Assembly: GCF_012844365.1 (NCBI RefSeq)
Contig: NZ_CP051626.1
Span: forward strand, 930,001-994,000
Reading direction: 5' to 3'
DNA length: 64,000 nt
DNA from: Brevibacterium sp. 'Marine'
GTDB taxonomy: Bacteria > Actinomycetota > Actinomycetes > Actinomycetales > Brevibacteriaceae
Position numbers and translations under genes: made by a program. Every line of letters begins with the position of its first letter. Position 1 is the first letter of the stretch. The notes below the pieces were generated by a model. That model saw only the letters and a list, made by a program, of their open reading frames with translations. It was not told the DNA's origin and ran no database searches. Positions 8,298 to 16,639 of this stretch are shown here, in pieces.

Positions 8298-9617
8298 TCA
8301 GTCGGCGTTCTCCTCGGCTTCGTATTCGGCCAGGGCCCGAGAGGCGACGGAGAAGGCGGTGTTCGCGCTCGGCACGGAGCAGTAGATCGCCGACTGGAGG
8401 AGGACCTCCTTGATCTCGTCGCGGGTGAGCCCGTTGCGCAGCGCGGCCTTGACGTGCATCGCCAATTCGGCTTCGTGGCCTCCGGCGATCATCGCCGTGA
8501 GCGTGATCGCCGAGCGCATGCGACGTTCGAGCCCGGGCCGGGTCCAGATCTCTCCCCACGCGTAGCGGGTGATGAGGTCCTGGAAGTCGCTCGTGAAGTC
8601 GTCGACCTTCGCGTTCGCGCGGTCGACATGGGCATCGGAGAGCACCTGCCGCCGCACAGTCATTCCGGCTTCACGGACCTCGTCGCGGCTGGCCTCTCGC
8701 GGACCGGAGGCGGTGGGCAGGTCGGCCGGCGAATCGCTCGCGGCAGTTGCGCCCGCACCGCCGGTGCCGCCGGCCCCTGCACCGAGGCCCTTGCCTTGCA
8801 GGAAGTCGGCGAGCAGGCCCGCGGTCACGACCGGAGCCTCGGCCGGGACGAGATGGGCGGCACCGTCGATGACCTCGAGCAGCGCCCCGGGAACATCACC
8901 TGCGATCTCGGCGAGTTTCGTCGCCGGAGTCGGCTGGTCCTGAGAGCCCGCGACGGCCAGCAGGGGACGCGTGATCTCGGGCAGTCGTGCGCGGACATCG
9001 AAGTCGGCCAGCGCGTAGCAGAGAGCAGCATAGGAGAAGCGGTCGGCGTCTTGCAGCGAGTGGAGGAGCGCGGCCGAGGCATCCGGTTCCCGGTCCATGA
9101 ACCCTTCACCGAACCAGCGCTGTGCCGAACCGATGACCTGCGTCGGGGTGCCCGAGGTCGCCACCGTCTGGGCGCGTTCCTCCCACGCTGTCGCCTCACC
9201 GATCTTCGCGCCCGTGCAGAAGACGGCGATGCGGCCGAAGCGGTCGCCGTGGTCGAGTGCCAGCTGCAGGGCGGTGGCGCCGCCGATCGAATCTCCGGCG
9301 AGGTCGACGGGAGCGCCGGGCGCGGCCACATCGGGAAGGACCCGGTCCAGGGTGGCAAGGACCGCCTCGGCGAGGTCGGACATCGTGATCCGCGGGGCCA
9401 CCGACGTCCCTGCGGGGACGTCGATCGGAGCCGAGCGACCGTGACCGGGCAGGTCGATGCCGATGACCGTCGTCTCCGGGCTGAGCGCGGTCAGCTCGGT
9501 GGCGGCCTGCTGCCACAGGGCGGCCGCGGAGGTGCCCAGCGAGGGCAGGACGACGAGCACCCGGGCGTCGTCAGCGGGGGCGGCGGGGGCGGCAAGAACG
9601 GATGCGGTGAGGTCCAT
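8298..9617 (-). CDS. pcaL: Fused 3-oxoadipate enol-lactonase / 4-carboxymuconolactone decarboxylase
   Basis: A 439-residue two-enzyme protein of the protocatechuate ortho-cleavage pathway. Residues 1-270 are an alpha/beta hydrolase (PcaD part): nucleophile elbow GDSIGG, oxyanion region GIDLPGHGRS, and C-terminal catalytic His in GAAHLVPAE. After a Gly/Ala linker, residues about 310-439 are the CMD domain (PcaC part): EAGMTVRRQVLSDAHVDRA, GEIWTRPGLERRMRS, GGHEAELAMHVKAALRNGL. The decarboxylase makes the enol-lactone that the hydrolase opens to 3-oxoadipate. The fusion is standard in actinobacteria. Start at ATG 9617, 44 bases after pcaB; last pathway gene of the operon. Thiolase and CoA-transferase genes are not in the window. 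Confidence 0.95.
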   Translation of the reverse strand: MDLTASVLAAPAAPADDARVLVVLPSLGTSAAALWQQAATELTALSPETTVIGIDLPGHGRSAPIDVPAGTSVAPRITMSDLAEAVLATLDRVLPDVAAPGAPVDLAGDSIGGATALQLALDHGDRFGRIAVFCTGAKIGEATAWEERAQTVATSGTPTQVIGSAQRWFGEGFMDREPDASAALLHSLQDADRFSYAALCYALADFDVRARLPEITRPLLAVAGSQDQPTPATKLAEIAGDVPGALLEVIDGAAHLVPAEAPVVTAGLLADFLQGKGLGAGAGGTGGAGATAASDSPADLPTASGPREASRDEVREAGMTVRRQVLSDAHVDRANAKVDDFTSDFQDLITRYAWGEIWTRPGLERRMRSAITLTAMIAGGHEAELAMHVKAALRNGLTRDEIKEVLLQSAIYCSVPSANTAFSVASRALAEYEAEENAD

Positions 9618-9661
9618 GGGTGTCACTTTCTTCGGTCGGTTCTCAAGTCGAAATGCGGGTC

Positions 9662-11032
9662 TCAGTCGAAGGTCGGCAGGTCGATCTCCTGCGGTCCGGA
9701 GCTGTTGATGGTCGCCAGGATGGTGCGGCGGATGTCCTCGGCCTCGCCGAGGTAGGACTCGGGGGTGAAGATCTCCTCGATTCCGTCGTCGTCGCCGATC
9801 TCTGCTCGGAGTGCGGCGACGGGGTCGGATCCGGGGGCGATGATGGCTGCGCGGGTGTCTTTGTCGATCCGGTCGCCGAAGACGATGCCGAGCTTCTCCC
9901 CGTAGATCCCGGGCGAGGCGGCATCGAGGTTCGCGCGCATGGCCTCGGGGTCGACCTGCAGGCCCGCGATCATCTCGTCGAGGATGATCAGCGAGGAGAT
10001 CGCCAGGGTCATGAGCTCGGACAGGGCCGGCCATTCGGCATGCCAAGCGCCGTCGGAGCGTTCTTCGACGGCTTCGGCCGCGGCCGTGGTCAGCGTCGAC
10101 AGCGATCCAGGCACGCGCATTCCGTTGCGGTGGAGCAGCACCGCCGAAGTGGGATTCGACTTGTGCGGCATCGTCGAGGATCCGCCGGTCGACGTCAGGG
10201 ACAGCTCACCGATCTCGGGGCGCACGCCGATGAGGACGTCGCGCGCGATGGAAGCTCCGACGGTGACGCATTGGGCCAGATGGGAGCCCCAGGAGAGGAT
10301 GCGGACGCGGTCGGTGTGCCAGGGGACGGGTATCTGGGTGAGCGCCGCATCGGGACCGACCATCTGCATGTGGAATTCGCGCAGCAGGGAGTCGGTGGAT
10401 TCGCCGGCGAACCAGCGGATCGCGGCACGGGTGCCAGCGGCCCCGCCGACCTGCACATAGTCGACGTAAGGTGCCTGGCCTTGGACTTCATTGACCTCCG
10501 CGGCCCAGGCCGCGGCTTTGAGGCCGAAGGTCGTCGGCAGCGCCGGCTGAGTCAGTGTGCGGGCCAGGCACAGGGTCGTCGCATGAGCATCGGAGAGTTC
10601 GACGAGGGAGGCGCCGATGACTTCGAGCCTGGCCTGCATCTGCCGCACGACGCGGGAGACGAGCAGGCCGATGGCCGTATCGATGACGTCTTGGCTGGTC
10701 AGCCCCCGGTGCAGGCATCGCGCGGCGTCGGGGGAGAGCCGGGAGCGGACGAGCGCGAGGAACGGGATGAGCGGGTTGCCGCCGGCCTCGGCGGCCTCGC
10801 CCAGGGACTCGAGTTCGGTGTGATCGTCCGTGAGCGTGCGGATCGTGGCATCGATGGCGGCGGCCACCTCGGCGCGGATCTCCGCCGACACCAGCCCCAC
10901 CCGTCCCTGCGCGACGATCCACGCGGTCTCGACTTGGCCGATCGCAGTGATGAACGCGGCGTCGTCGATGGCTTCGGAACCGCGCAGATCGCCGGGGGCG
11001 AAGAGGAACCGGGTGTGGGCGGTGTCGGTCAT
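9662..11032 (-). CDS. pcaB: 3-carboxy-cis,cis-muconate cycloisomerase
   Basis: A 456-residue member of the fumarase/aspartase superfamily. The superfamily signature GGSSTMPHKSNP is intact in the C-terminal half, HRGLTSQDVIDTA provides the conserved catalytic His region, and RSRLSPDAARC precedes it as in PcaB proteins. It cyclises 3-carboxymuconate, the product of protocatechuate 3,4-dioxygenase, to 4-carboxymuconolactone, the substrate of the decarboxylase part of PcaL. ATG 11032 follows the pcaG stop by 6 bases without an obvious ribosome site, so translation is probably coupled. Confidence 0.95.
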   Translation of the reverse strand: MTDTAHTRFLFAPGDLRGSEAIDDAAFITAIGQVETAWIVAQGRVGLVSAEIRAEVAAAIDATIRTLTDDHTELESLGEAAEAGGNPLIPFLALVRSRLSPDAARCLHRGLTSQDVIDTAIGLLVSRVVRQMQARLEVIGASLVELSDAHATTLCLARTLTQPALPTTFGLKAAAWAAEVNEVQGQAPYVDYVQVGGAAGTRAAIRWFAGESTDSLLREFHMQMVGPDAALTQIPVPWHTDRVRILSWGSHLAQCVTVGASIARDVLIGVRPEIGELSLTSTGGSSTMPHKSNPTSAVLLHRNGMRVPGSLSTLTTAAAEAVEERSDGAWHAEWPALSELMTLAISSLIILDEMIAGLQVDPEAMRANLDAASPGIYGEKLGIVFGDRIDKDTRAAIIAPGSDPVAALRAEIGDDDGIEEIFTPESYLGEAEDIRRTILATINSSGPQEIDLPTFD

Positions 11033-11038
11033 GTTGCG

Positions 11039-11623
11039 TCAGTCCTCATGGCTGGGGAAACGGAGGAAGGGAGTTTCCTCCTCACCCTGCAACCGTATGT
11101 CGAAGTGCAGCGATCCGTCAGCCCCCCGAGCGGCGATGAGGCGGGCGCGCTCGTCCTCGTCGAGGGAGGACAGCAGCGGGTCGGCGGCCAGGGCCGCGGT
11201 GTCCTCGGGCAGATAGATGCGGGTGAACAGTCGGTTGAGCAGACCCCGAGCGAAGATGACGACGCTGATGAAGGGTGCCTTGCCCGCCTCGGTGGGGCCG
11301 GGATCGACCGTGGAGAAGCTGAACTCGCCTTCCGGGTCGACGGCGGCGCGGCCGAAGCCGGTGAAGGTGAAGCCGTTGCGGCGAAGCGAGCCTGTCTCTC
11401 GGGGGACGACGCCGTGCTCATCGGGCTGCCAGATCTCGAGGATGGCATCGGGGACCCGGTCGCCGGCTCCGTCATAGACGGTTCCGGTCAGCTGCACGGC
11501 GCGAGCCGAGCCGGGCGGGACGAGCTCATTGTCGTGATCGAACGGCAGCGCATAGCCGTAGAACGGGCCGACGGTCTGGCCCGGGGTCGGAGTGAGATCA
11601 GGGGTCGTGGGAGTGTCAGTCAT
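11039..11623 (-). CDS. pcaG: Protocatechuate 3,4-dioxygenase, alpha subunit
   Basis: A 194-residue subunit of the intradiol ring-cleaving dioxygenase. TPGQTVGPFYGYALP near the N-terminus is the alpha-subunit hallmark, and GTVYDGAGDRVPDAILEIWQPDEHG is the conserved beta-sandwich core. It lacks the Tyr/His iron ligands, as usual for alpha, and pairs with the beta subunit encoded just upstream. Start at ATG 11623, overlapping the pcaH stop by 8 bases; the open frame runs 96 bases further upstream but that part is the shadow of pcaH. Confidence 0.95.
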   Translation of the reverse strand: MTDTPTTPDLTPTPGQTVGPFYGYALPFDHDNELVPPGSARAVQLTGTVYDGAGDRVPDAILEIWQPDEHGVVPRETGSLRRNGFTFTGFGRAAVDPEGEFSFSTVDPGPTEAGKAPFISVVIFARGLLNRLFTRIYLPEDTAALAADPLLSSLDEDERARLIAARGADGSLHFDIRLQGEEETPFLRFPSHED

Positions 11624-12440
11624 CGTCCTCTTCTTCCATCCAGGTCCGGTTGGCGCCGGTGAGCACGATGTCCCAGTTGTATCCCATGAGGAATTCGTGC
11701 TCGGTGATGTTGTGGTCATAGGTCGCCACGAGGCGGTCTCGGGCCTTTTGGTCGGTGATCGACTGGTAGATCGGGTCGAGCGCGAAGAGCGGGTCCCCGG
11801 GGAAGTACATCTGGGTGATCATCCGCTGCGTGAACTCGGACCCGAAGAGCGAGAAGTGGATGTGGGCCGGTCGCCAGGCGTTGTGGTGGTTCTTCCACGG
11901 GTAGGGGCCCGGTTTGATCGTCGTGAACGAATAGGAGCCGTCGTCGTCGGTCAGGGTGCGGCCGACGCCGGTGAAGTTCGGGTCGATCGGGGCCGGGTGC
12001 TGGTCGCGTTTGTGGATATAGCGTCCGGCCGAGTTCGCCTGCCAGATCTCGACGAGCTGACCCCGCACGGGGCGTCCTTCGCCGTCGAGGACCCGGCCCG
12101 TGACGCGGATGCGCTCGCCGATGGGTTCTCCGTCGGCCTGGATCGTCAGGTCGGATTCGAGGGTGCCGATGTCCCGGTGCCCGAAGGCGGGGGAGAAGAG
12201 CTCGATCGTCTCGGGGTCGGTGTGGCGGGGATCTTTTGTCGGGTGGCGCAGGATCGATGACCGGTAGGGCCGGTAGTCCAGGCGCGGCTGGGTCTCGGGC
12301 TTCTTGCCGCCGGCGACGTCCTGTGTGTACTGCGCTTCGATGCCGTCGATCTCGGCGGACAGCGTCGCCTGGGATTCGGCGGCGTCGTCGGGGCCTTTCA
12401 CGGTCTGATCGTCGGTGTCCGAGGACTGGTGCTGACTCAT
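11616..12440 (-). CDS. pcaH: Protocatechuate 3,4-dioxygenase, beta subunit
   Basis: A 274-residue iron-binding subunit. Core motifs: GRVLDGEGRPVRGQLVEIWQ, then NSAGRYIHKRD containing a ligand Tyr, and TIKPGPYPW ... WRPAHIHFSLFG containing the Tyr and two His ligands of the non-haem Fe(III). It cleaves protocatechuate between its two hydroxyls to 3-carboxymuconate. Start set at ATG 12440 because AAAGG lies 7 bases upstream; an in-frame ATG at 12476 has no ribosome site. The first 40 residues are charged and disordered. 62 bases downstream of pobA. Confidence 0.95.
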   Translation of the reverse strand: MSQHQSSDTDDQTVKGPDDAAESQATLSAEIDGIEAQYTQDVAGGKKPETQPRLDYRPYRSSILRHPTKDPRHTDPETIELFSPAFGHRDIGTLESDLTIQADGEPIGERIRVTGRVLDGEGRPVRGQLVEIWQANSAGRYIHKRDQHPAPIDPNFTGVGRTLTDDDGSYSFTTIKPGPYPWKNHHNAWRPAHIHFSLFGSEFTQRMITQMYFPGDPLFALDPIYQSITDQKARDRLVATYDHNITEHEFLMGYNWDIVLTGANRTWMEEEDDD

Positions 12441-12502
12441 CGTCGAACCTTTCTTCGTCTCTTCGTCGGTTGACATCGTGGTGGGGTCGGTGGGGTTACG
12501 GC

Positions 12503-13687
12503 TCAGCCGTGGGGCCGGCCGGTGTAGCACTCGGCCAGGTAGCGGCGACCGTGGTCGGATTCGAGGATGGACCGGAGTTCGCCGAGGCTGCGTTTCGTTT
12601 CGAAGGCATCCTGAGTCGGGTCGGTGTGGAGCATCCGTGTCATCTGGTACGAGAAGTTCTGAGCCTTCCAGACGCGTTTGGTCGCGGTCTGCGAATAGCC
12701 GGCCAGCGCCTCGGCGTCGGAATCCTTGAGCGCCGAGATGAGGGCCGGTGCGAGCACGGCGACGTCGGCGAAGGCGAGGTTGAGGCCCTTCGCCCCGGTC
12801 GGTGGGACGGTGTGGGCGCTGTCGCCGGCGAGGAACATCGAGCCGTGCTGCATCGGCTCGGTCACGGCCGAGCGGAAGGGCAGCACGGTCTTGTCGAAGA
12901 TCGGCCCGGTCTTGAGTTCGAAGCCGTCGGGGCCGTCGACGCGGGCCTGGAGTTCGGTCCAGATCCGATCGTCGGACCAGTCGGTCACGTCGGTGTCGGG
13001 GGAGGCCTGGAAGTACATGCGCTGGACGTCATCGGAGCGCTGGGAGATGAGTGCGAAGCCGCGTTCGGAGCGGGAGTAGATGAGGACTTCGTGGCTGGGC
13101 GGGGCTTCGCAGAGGATGCCGAACCAGGCGAATGGGTACTCGTGGAAGAAGCGCTGCCGGGTGCCGTCGGGGATCATCGAGCGGCACGGTCCGCGGGAGC
13201 CGTCAGCGCCGACGACGTAGCGGGCGTCGATGCGCAGCTCGTCGCCGTCTGAGGTGGTCGCGGTGACCCACGGGCGGTCGGTTTCGATATCGCCGAGGCG
13301 GGTGTCCGTGACCGAATAATAGGTGGGGCGACCGGTCCGTTCGCGGGCGGCGGAGAGGTCGACGAAGATCTCGTTCTGCGGATAGAGCCAGACGGATTCG
13401 CCGACGAGTTCGGGGAAATCGAAGTGGTTCGAGGAGCCGTTGACTCGGATGTCGATGCCGTCGTGGCGGTGCCCGTCCGAGTGGACGCGGGATTCGACGC
13501 CTGCAGCCTCGAGCATGCGCACCGATCCTGCTTCGAGGATGCCGGCGCGGTGGGTGTGGGCGATGTCGTCGCGGCTGCGGTTGTCGATGACGACGGATTC
13601 GATGCCTGCATTGTGCAGCAGGTGCGCGAGCATGAGTCCCGCGGGTCCGGCTCCGACGATCGCAACGTCTGTCTGAAGTTGTGCCAC
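12503..13687 (-). CDS. pobA: 4-hydroxybenzoate 3-monooxygenase
   Basis: A 394-residue flavin monooxygenase, the same length as the Pseudomonas enzyme. FAD motif GAGPAGLMLAHLL at residues 12-24, the second flavin motif GADGSRGPCR and the third GDSAHTVPPTGAKGLNLAFAD are intact. It uses NAD(P)H and O2 to convert 4-hydroxybenzoate to protocatechuate, feeding PcaGH encoded downstream. The start is GTG 13687 with a perfect AAGGAGG ribosome site 5 bases upstream; the frame runs to 13759 without better starts. First gene of the pobA-pcaHGBL operon; a 16-nt putative operator lies 66 bases upstream of the start. Confidence 0.95.
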   Translation of the reverse strand: MAQLQTDVAIVGAGPAGLMLAHLLHNAGIESVVIDNRSRDDIAHTHRAGILEAGSVRMLEAAGVESRVHSDGHRHDGIDIRVNGSSNHFDFPELVGESVWLYPQNEIFVDLSAARERTGRPTYYSVTDTRLGDIETDRPWVTATTSDGDELRIDARYVVGADGSRGPCRSMIPDGTRQRFFHEYPFAWFGILCEAPPSHEVLIYSRSERGFALISQRSDDVQRMYFQASPDTDVTDWSDDRIWTELQARVDGPDGFELKTGPIFDKTVLPFRSAVTEPMQHGSMFLAGDSAHTVPPTGAKGLNLAFADVAVLAPALISALKDSDAEALAGYSQTATKRVWKAQNFSYQMTRMLHTDPTQDAFETKRSLGELRSILESDHGRRYLAECYTGRPHG

Positions 13688-13752
13688 CTTGGCCTCCTTG
13701 CCTTCTGTCTTCTCAACAGTGTGCTCCCAGTCACGGACACGAAGCGATGGCG

Positions 13753-13768
13753 TTCTCAATGAATGGGA
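13753..13768. promoter_or_regulatory. Putative IclR-type operator upstream of pobA
   Basis: TTCTCAATGAATGGGA, an imperfect palindrome (TCTCA..A..TGGGA core), is repeated exactly at 29314-29329 in the IclR/aldehyde dehydrogenase divergent promoter. Position 66-81 bases before the pobA GTG fits an operator or activator site. Confidence 0.6.
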
Positions 13769-13934
13769 GTCAGGCGCTTCTGGAGGCGCGATAGCGCGGG
13801 CCGGTCTGAGAGCGCTGAGGTGGCCGCTTGGTAACCATTCAATAACAGATAATAGAAGTGGTTTCTAAAAGTATCTGTAAAGTAATTCAGCAGTCACAAT
13901 GAAGTCATTACCCGCTTCATTTCTTTGTGACCTT

Positions 13935-13976
13935 GGCGCTGGTGCGCCGCAGAACAGAGGCGCTGATGCGCCGCAG
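13935..13976 (+). repeat. Tandem 18-nt repeats, each a small hairpin, before surface-protein gene
   Basis: GGCGCTGGTGCGCCGCAG (13935-13952) recurs with one change at 13959-13976, a 24-base period. Each copy folds as GGCGC-loop-GCGCC. They form the 5' leader directly before the ribosome site of the gene at 13990. The A/T-rich stretch 13835-13900 upstream is the likely promoter region; GTCACAA (13893) and TTGTGAC (13925) form another dyad. Confidence 0.55.
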
Positions 13977-13989
13977 ATGAGGAGTCATT

Positions 13990-14595
13990 GTGACGACAAC
14001 CAAGACGCGTTCGCGCAAATTCAAAGCCATCCTCGCCGGTGGCATCGTCCTCGGCGTCGGCGCTGCCGTGACGCTGGCGGCCTGGACCGACAATGAGTGG
14101 GCTGAAGGCACCTTCGGTGCCGGCTCGTTCAACGTTCAGGGCAGCACCAATGGAACCGACTTCGCCGATCATGAGAGCAGTGACGGTGCCGCGGCCTTGA
14201 CCTTCGACCTCGACGGCGGGAACAACATGTCGCCCGGCGATACCGTGGCGGCACCTTTCGTGCTGCGCCTCGACGGACCGACGAGCTATGACTCGACCGT
14301 CGCTCTCACCTCGGCAGCAGGTGGCGGGGACAACGCTGCGGCGCTGACCTACGCGATCGTTCAGGTCGCCTCGGTAGGGGACTGCTCGGCCACCGCAGAG
14401 GGCACGTCGATTGTGCCCGAGGGAACGGCGCTGGACTCGACCGCGGGAGCTGCTGATTTCAACCTCTCCGCGGGCGCAGACACTGCGACCGGCGACCCGG
14501 TCACTCTGTGCTTCCAGGTCACTGCCGGCGACTCGCTGGAGCAGGGGCAGAACACCACTGCGCAGTGGGGGTTCACCGCGACCTCGGCTGAATGA
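13990..14595 (+). CDS. SipW-type signal peptide exported protein (TasA/camelysin-like), copy 1
   Basis: A 201-residue surface or matrix protein. The N-terminus KFKAILAGGIVLGVGAAVT, followed by LAAWTDNEWAEGTFGAGSFN, is the alternate (SipW-dependent) signal and first strand of TasA-like proteins. The rest is a beta-rich, Ala/Gly/Thr-rich secreted domain with a pair of cysteines. GTG start with AGGAG five bases upstream. First gene of a four-gene cassette with a second paralog, a signal peptidase-like gene and a further exported protein. By family, an extracellular fibre or biofilm component; the role here is not known. Confidence 0.85.
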   Translation: MTTTKTRSRKFKAILAGGIVLGVGAAVTLAAWTDNEWAEGTFGAGSFNVQGSTNGTDFADHESSDGAAALTFDLDGGNNMSPGDTVAAPFVLRLDGPTSYDSTVALTSAAGGGDNAAALTYAIVQVASVGDCSATAEGTSIVPEGTALDSTAGAADFNLSAGADTATGDPVTLCFQVTAGDSLEQGQNTTAQWGFTATSAE

Positions 14596-14651
14596 TCACG
14601 CAGACCTGATTCATGCCTTTCCACTTCTCGTCGCTTCGCAGGCTCTTCTCG

Positions 14652-14683
14652 ACCGGGCGGGTGCCTGATGATGCCCGCCCGGT
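14652..14683 (+). terminator. Hairpin between the two TasA-like genes
   Basis: A perfect 10-bp GC stem (ACCGGGCGGG/CCCGCCCGGT) with a 12-base loop, 57 bases after the stop of copy 1 and before the preferred start of copy 2. No T-run follows, so partial termination or mRNA processing giving more copy 1 than copy 2 is likely. Confidence 0.55.
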
Positions 14684-14696
14684 CAGTCGACGGCAG

Positions 14697-15326
14697 ATGC
14701 GCGCGCGGCGCCAGCTGCGAGGCCGCCGCATCAAGGCGATTCTCGCTGGCGGCCTCGTCTTCGGCGTGGGCGCGACGGCCACGGTCGCCGCGTGGACGGA
14801 CATTGAATCCGCTGACGGGTCGTTCGAGGCCGGGACGTTCAATATCGAGCTGTCGATCGATGATCAGTGGACCAGCACCAATGAGATGACCTTCGATTCC
14901 GCGCCGATGTTTCCGGGGTCGAAGGTCTACGCCCCCGTGTTCGCGCGAACCAGTCCAGACACGTCCATCGCTGGTGCACTCACAGTCAGGGGCAACGGAA
15001 TCGACAGCCTGAACGCCATGGCCGGCGCACTGAAGTATCGGGCGGTGACTCAGAACATTTCCGCAGGCGACGTCTCCGGGTTCGCCTGTGGTGCCGGGAA
15101 CTTCAACGGCTCGGCGACCTATGTGTTCGGCGGGGAGTCGAGCACCGTGGCATTGACGACTGCGAATACCAGCACCAATGAGCCGACTCTCGAGGCTGCC
15201 AGTGCCTCGATCCAGGCCTATTGCTTCGAAGTGAGCCTGCCGAGTGATGCCTCGACCAACGCGCAGGGACAGTCGGCAACTCACACCTGGACGTTCGACG
15301 CCGAGTCCGTCGCGCCGGAGAACTGA
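14697..15326 (+). CDS. SipW-type signal peptide exported protein (TasA/camelysin-like), copy 2
   Basis: A 209-residue paralog of the preceding gene: RRIKAILAGGLVFGVGATAT, then VAAWTDIESADGSFEAGTFN, aligns residue for residue with copy 1 at the signal and first strand. The secreted part differs and is Ser/Thr/Ala-rich with two or three cysteines. An upstream ATG at 14613 is in frame, but the region 14613-14696 contains a GC hairpin and would give an oddly long cytoplasmic extension, so ATG 14697 is preferred; neither start has a strong ribosome site. The signal peptidase gene starts 2 bases after its stop. Confidence 0.8.
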   Translation: MRARRQLRGRRIKAILAGGLVFGVGATATVAAWTDIESADGSFEAGTFNIELSIDDQWTSTNEMTFDSAPMFPGSKVYAPVFARTSPDTSIAGALTVRGNGIDSLNAMAGALKYRAVTQNISAGDVSGFACGAGNFNGSATYVFGGESSTVALTTANTSTNEPTLEAASASIQAYCFEVSLPSDASTNAQGQSATHTWTFDAESVAPEN

Positions 15327-15328
15327 CC

Positions 15329-16639
15329 ATGGCGGCGAAGGACAGCGTGGGTTCATGGCTGGGCGGGGCCGTGCTCAACATCCTCGCTGTTCTCGGCGTG
15401 GTCTGCATCGTGCTCGTCATCCTCAGCTTCGTGTTCAACGTGTCGATCATCATGTTCAAGACCGGGTCGATGAGTCCGACGATCCCGGCCGGATCGGCCT
15501 CTCTCGTTCGTGAGATCCCCGCAAAGGACATGAAGGCCGGCGACATCGTCACCGTCGATCGCGGTGAGAAGGTCCTGCCGGTGACCCACCGCGTCACCGA
15601 GATCCAGAGCATTGACGACTCCACCGGTGCCGTGTCCTTTGAGATGAAGGGCGACGCGAACTCCGAGAAAGACCCTGACCCCTACACCGCCGAGACCGTC
15701 CGGACGGTGATGTTCTCCGTCCCCGGGGTCGCTCCTATCCTTCAACAGTGGCGCAATCCGCTCCTGCTCGGCGGCATCACGGTCGCGGCGAGCCTCCTCG
15801 TCGTGTGGGCCTTCTGGCCACGCCGAGAAGAGGAAGACGACGACGCCCTCGCCGAGGCAACCCGCCCCCGTGCGCGGTCACCGCGGCATGCCATCGCATT
15901 GCCGGTGGTGGTGGCCGTTGCCGTCGGAGGGCACGCAGTGCCGGGGACATCGTTCGCCGAGGATGTCCTCGGCGCAGGTGCGGACCACGACGTGTCCGCG
16001 TCGGCAGAAACGACGGACGACATCCTGCGTATGCGTGATTACGGCGATGTCGAGAAGATGGGCAATCTCGGGCCAGGGGCATCGGTGAAATGGACGGTCG
16101 ATATCTGGGCTGATGCTCCCGAAGCCGGGAATATAACGGTCTCGATCGGGTCTGGAGTGTCGACTGAGGCTTTGGCCGATTCGCTGTTCATCGACGTGCG
16201 GTCATGCAAGATGACCGAAGCGGAAGCCCCGTGTCCGACCGGCTCGGAACTGCTGGCCAGCGGGATGTTGCTCAGCGAATTGGAGTCCGCAGCCGACGGA
16301 GGGCGCAAGCTGTTGGACATGGACAGCGAGGACTCTCGCCGAGTCGAAGTGACCGCTGCTCTCGACGCCGAGGCCGATGGTCAGGCGGTTGCTGGTGCCA
16401 CGGCAGGGGTGCGTGTGCTCGCTGAAGGCCTTGGCGACGAGGTCTCGACGGGGCCCGGAGATCCGGGTGACCCCAGTGATCCTTCTGCGCCAGATGATTC
16501 TGATTCCGATGGTGACGGATCTGGTGATCTCCCGCGGACCGGAATCGACGGTTGGCAGTGGATTCTGCTCGCTGCGTTCCTGCTCGTGGTCACTGGTTCG
16601 GCAATCGTCTCGAGAACGCGGAAATCGAGGGTGTCATGA
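15329..16639 (+). CDS. SipW-like (ER-type) signal peptidase fused to an LPXTG-anchored ectodomain
   Basis: A 436-residue, apparently two-part protein. Residues 1-165 are an ER/SipW-type signal peptidase I: membrane helix 13-36, nucleophile Ser47 in GSMSPT, His87 in VTHRV (in place of the Lys of bacterial-type enzymes), the GDAN box at 108-111, and a second helix at about 143-163. After an acidic cytoplasmic stretch comes a third hydrophobic segment (185-205, ending GTSFAE), a 190-residue extracellular domain, an Asp/Ser/Pro linker, and a sortase signal DLPRTG (400-405) with helix and Arg/Lys tail. Presumably it cleaves the three neighbouring exported proteins. The fusion is unusual. Ribosome site GGAG 8 bases before ATG 15329. 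Confidence 0.85.
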   Translation: MAAKDSVGSWLGGAVLNILAVLGVVCIVLVILSFVFNVSIIMFKTGSMSPTIPAGSASLVREIPAKDMKAGDIVTVDRGEKVLPVTHRVTEIQSIDDSTGAVSFEMKGDANSEKDPDPYTAETVRTVMFSVPGVAPILQQWRNPLLLGGITVAASLLVVWAFWPRREEEDDDALAEATRPRARSPRHAIALPVVVAVAVGGHAVPGTSFAEDVLGAGADHDVSASAETTDDILRMRDYGDVEKMGNLGPGASVKWTVDIWADAPEAGNITVSIGSGVSTEALADSLFIDVRSCKMTEAEAPCPTGSELLASGMLLSELESAADGGRKLLDMDSEDSRRVEVTAALDAEADGQAVAGATAGVRVLAEGLGDEVSTGPGDPGDPSDPSAPDDSDSDGDGSGDLPRTGIDGWQWILLAAFLLVVTGSAIVSRTRKSRVS

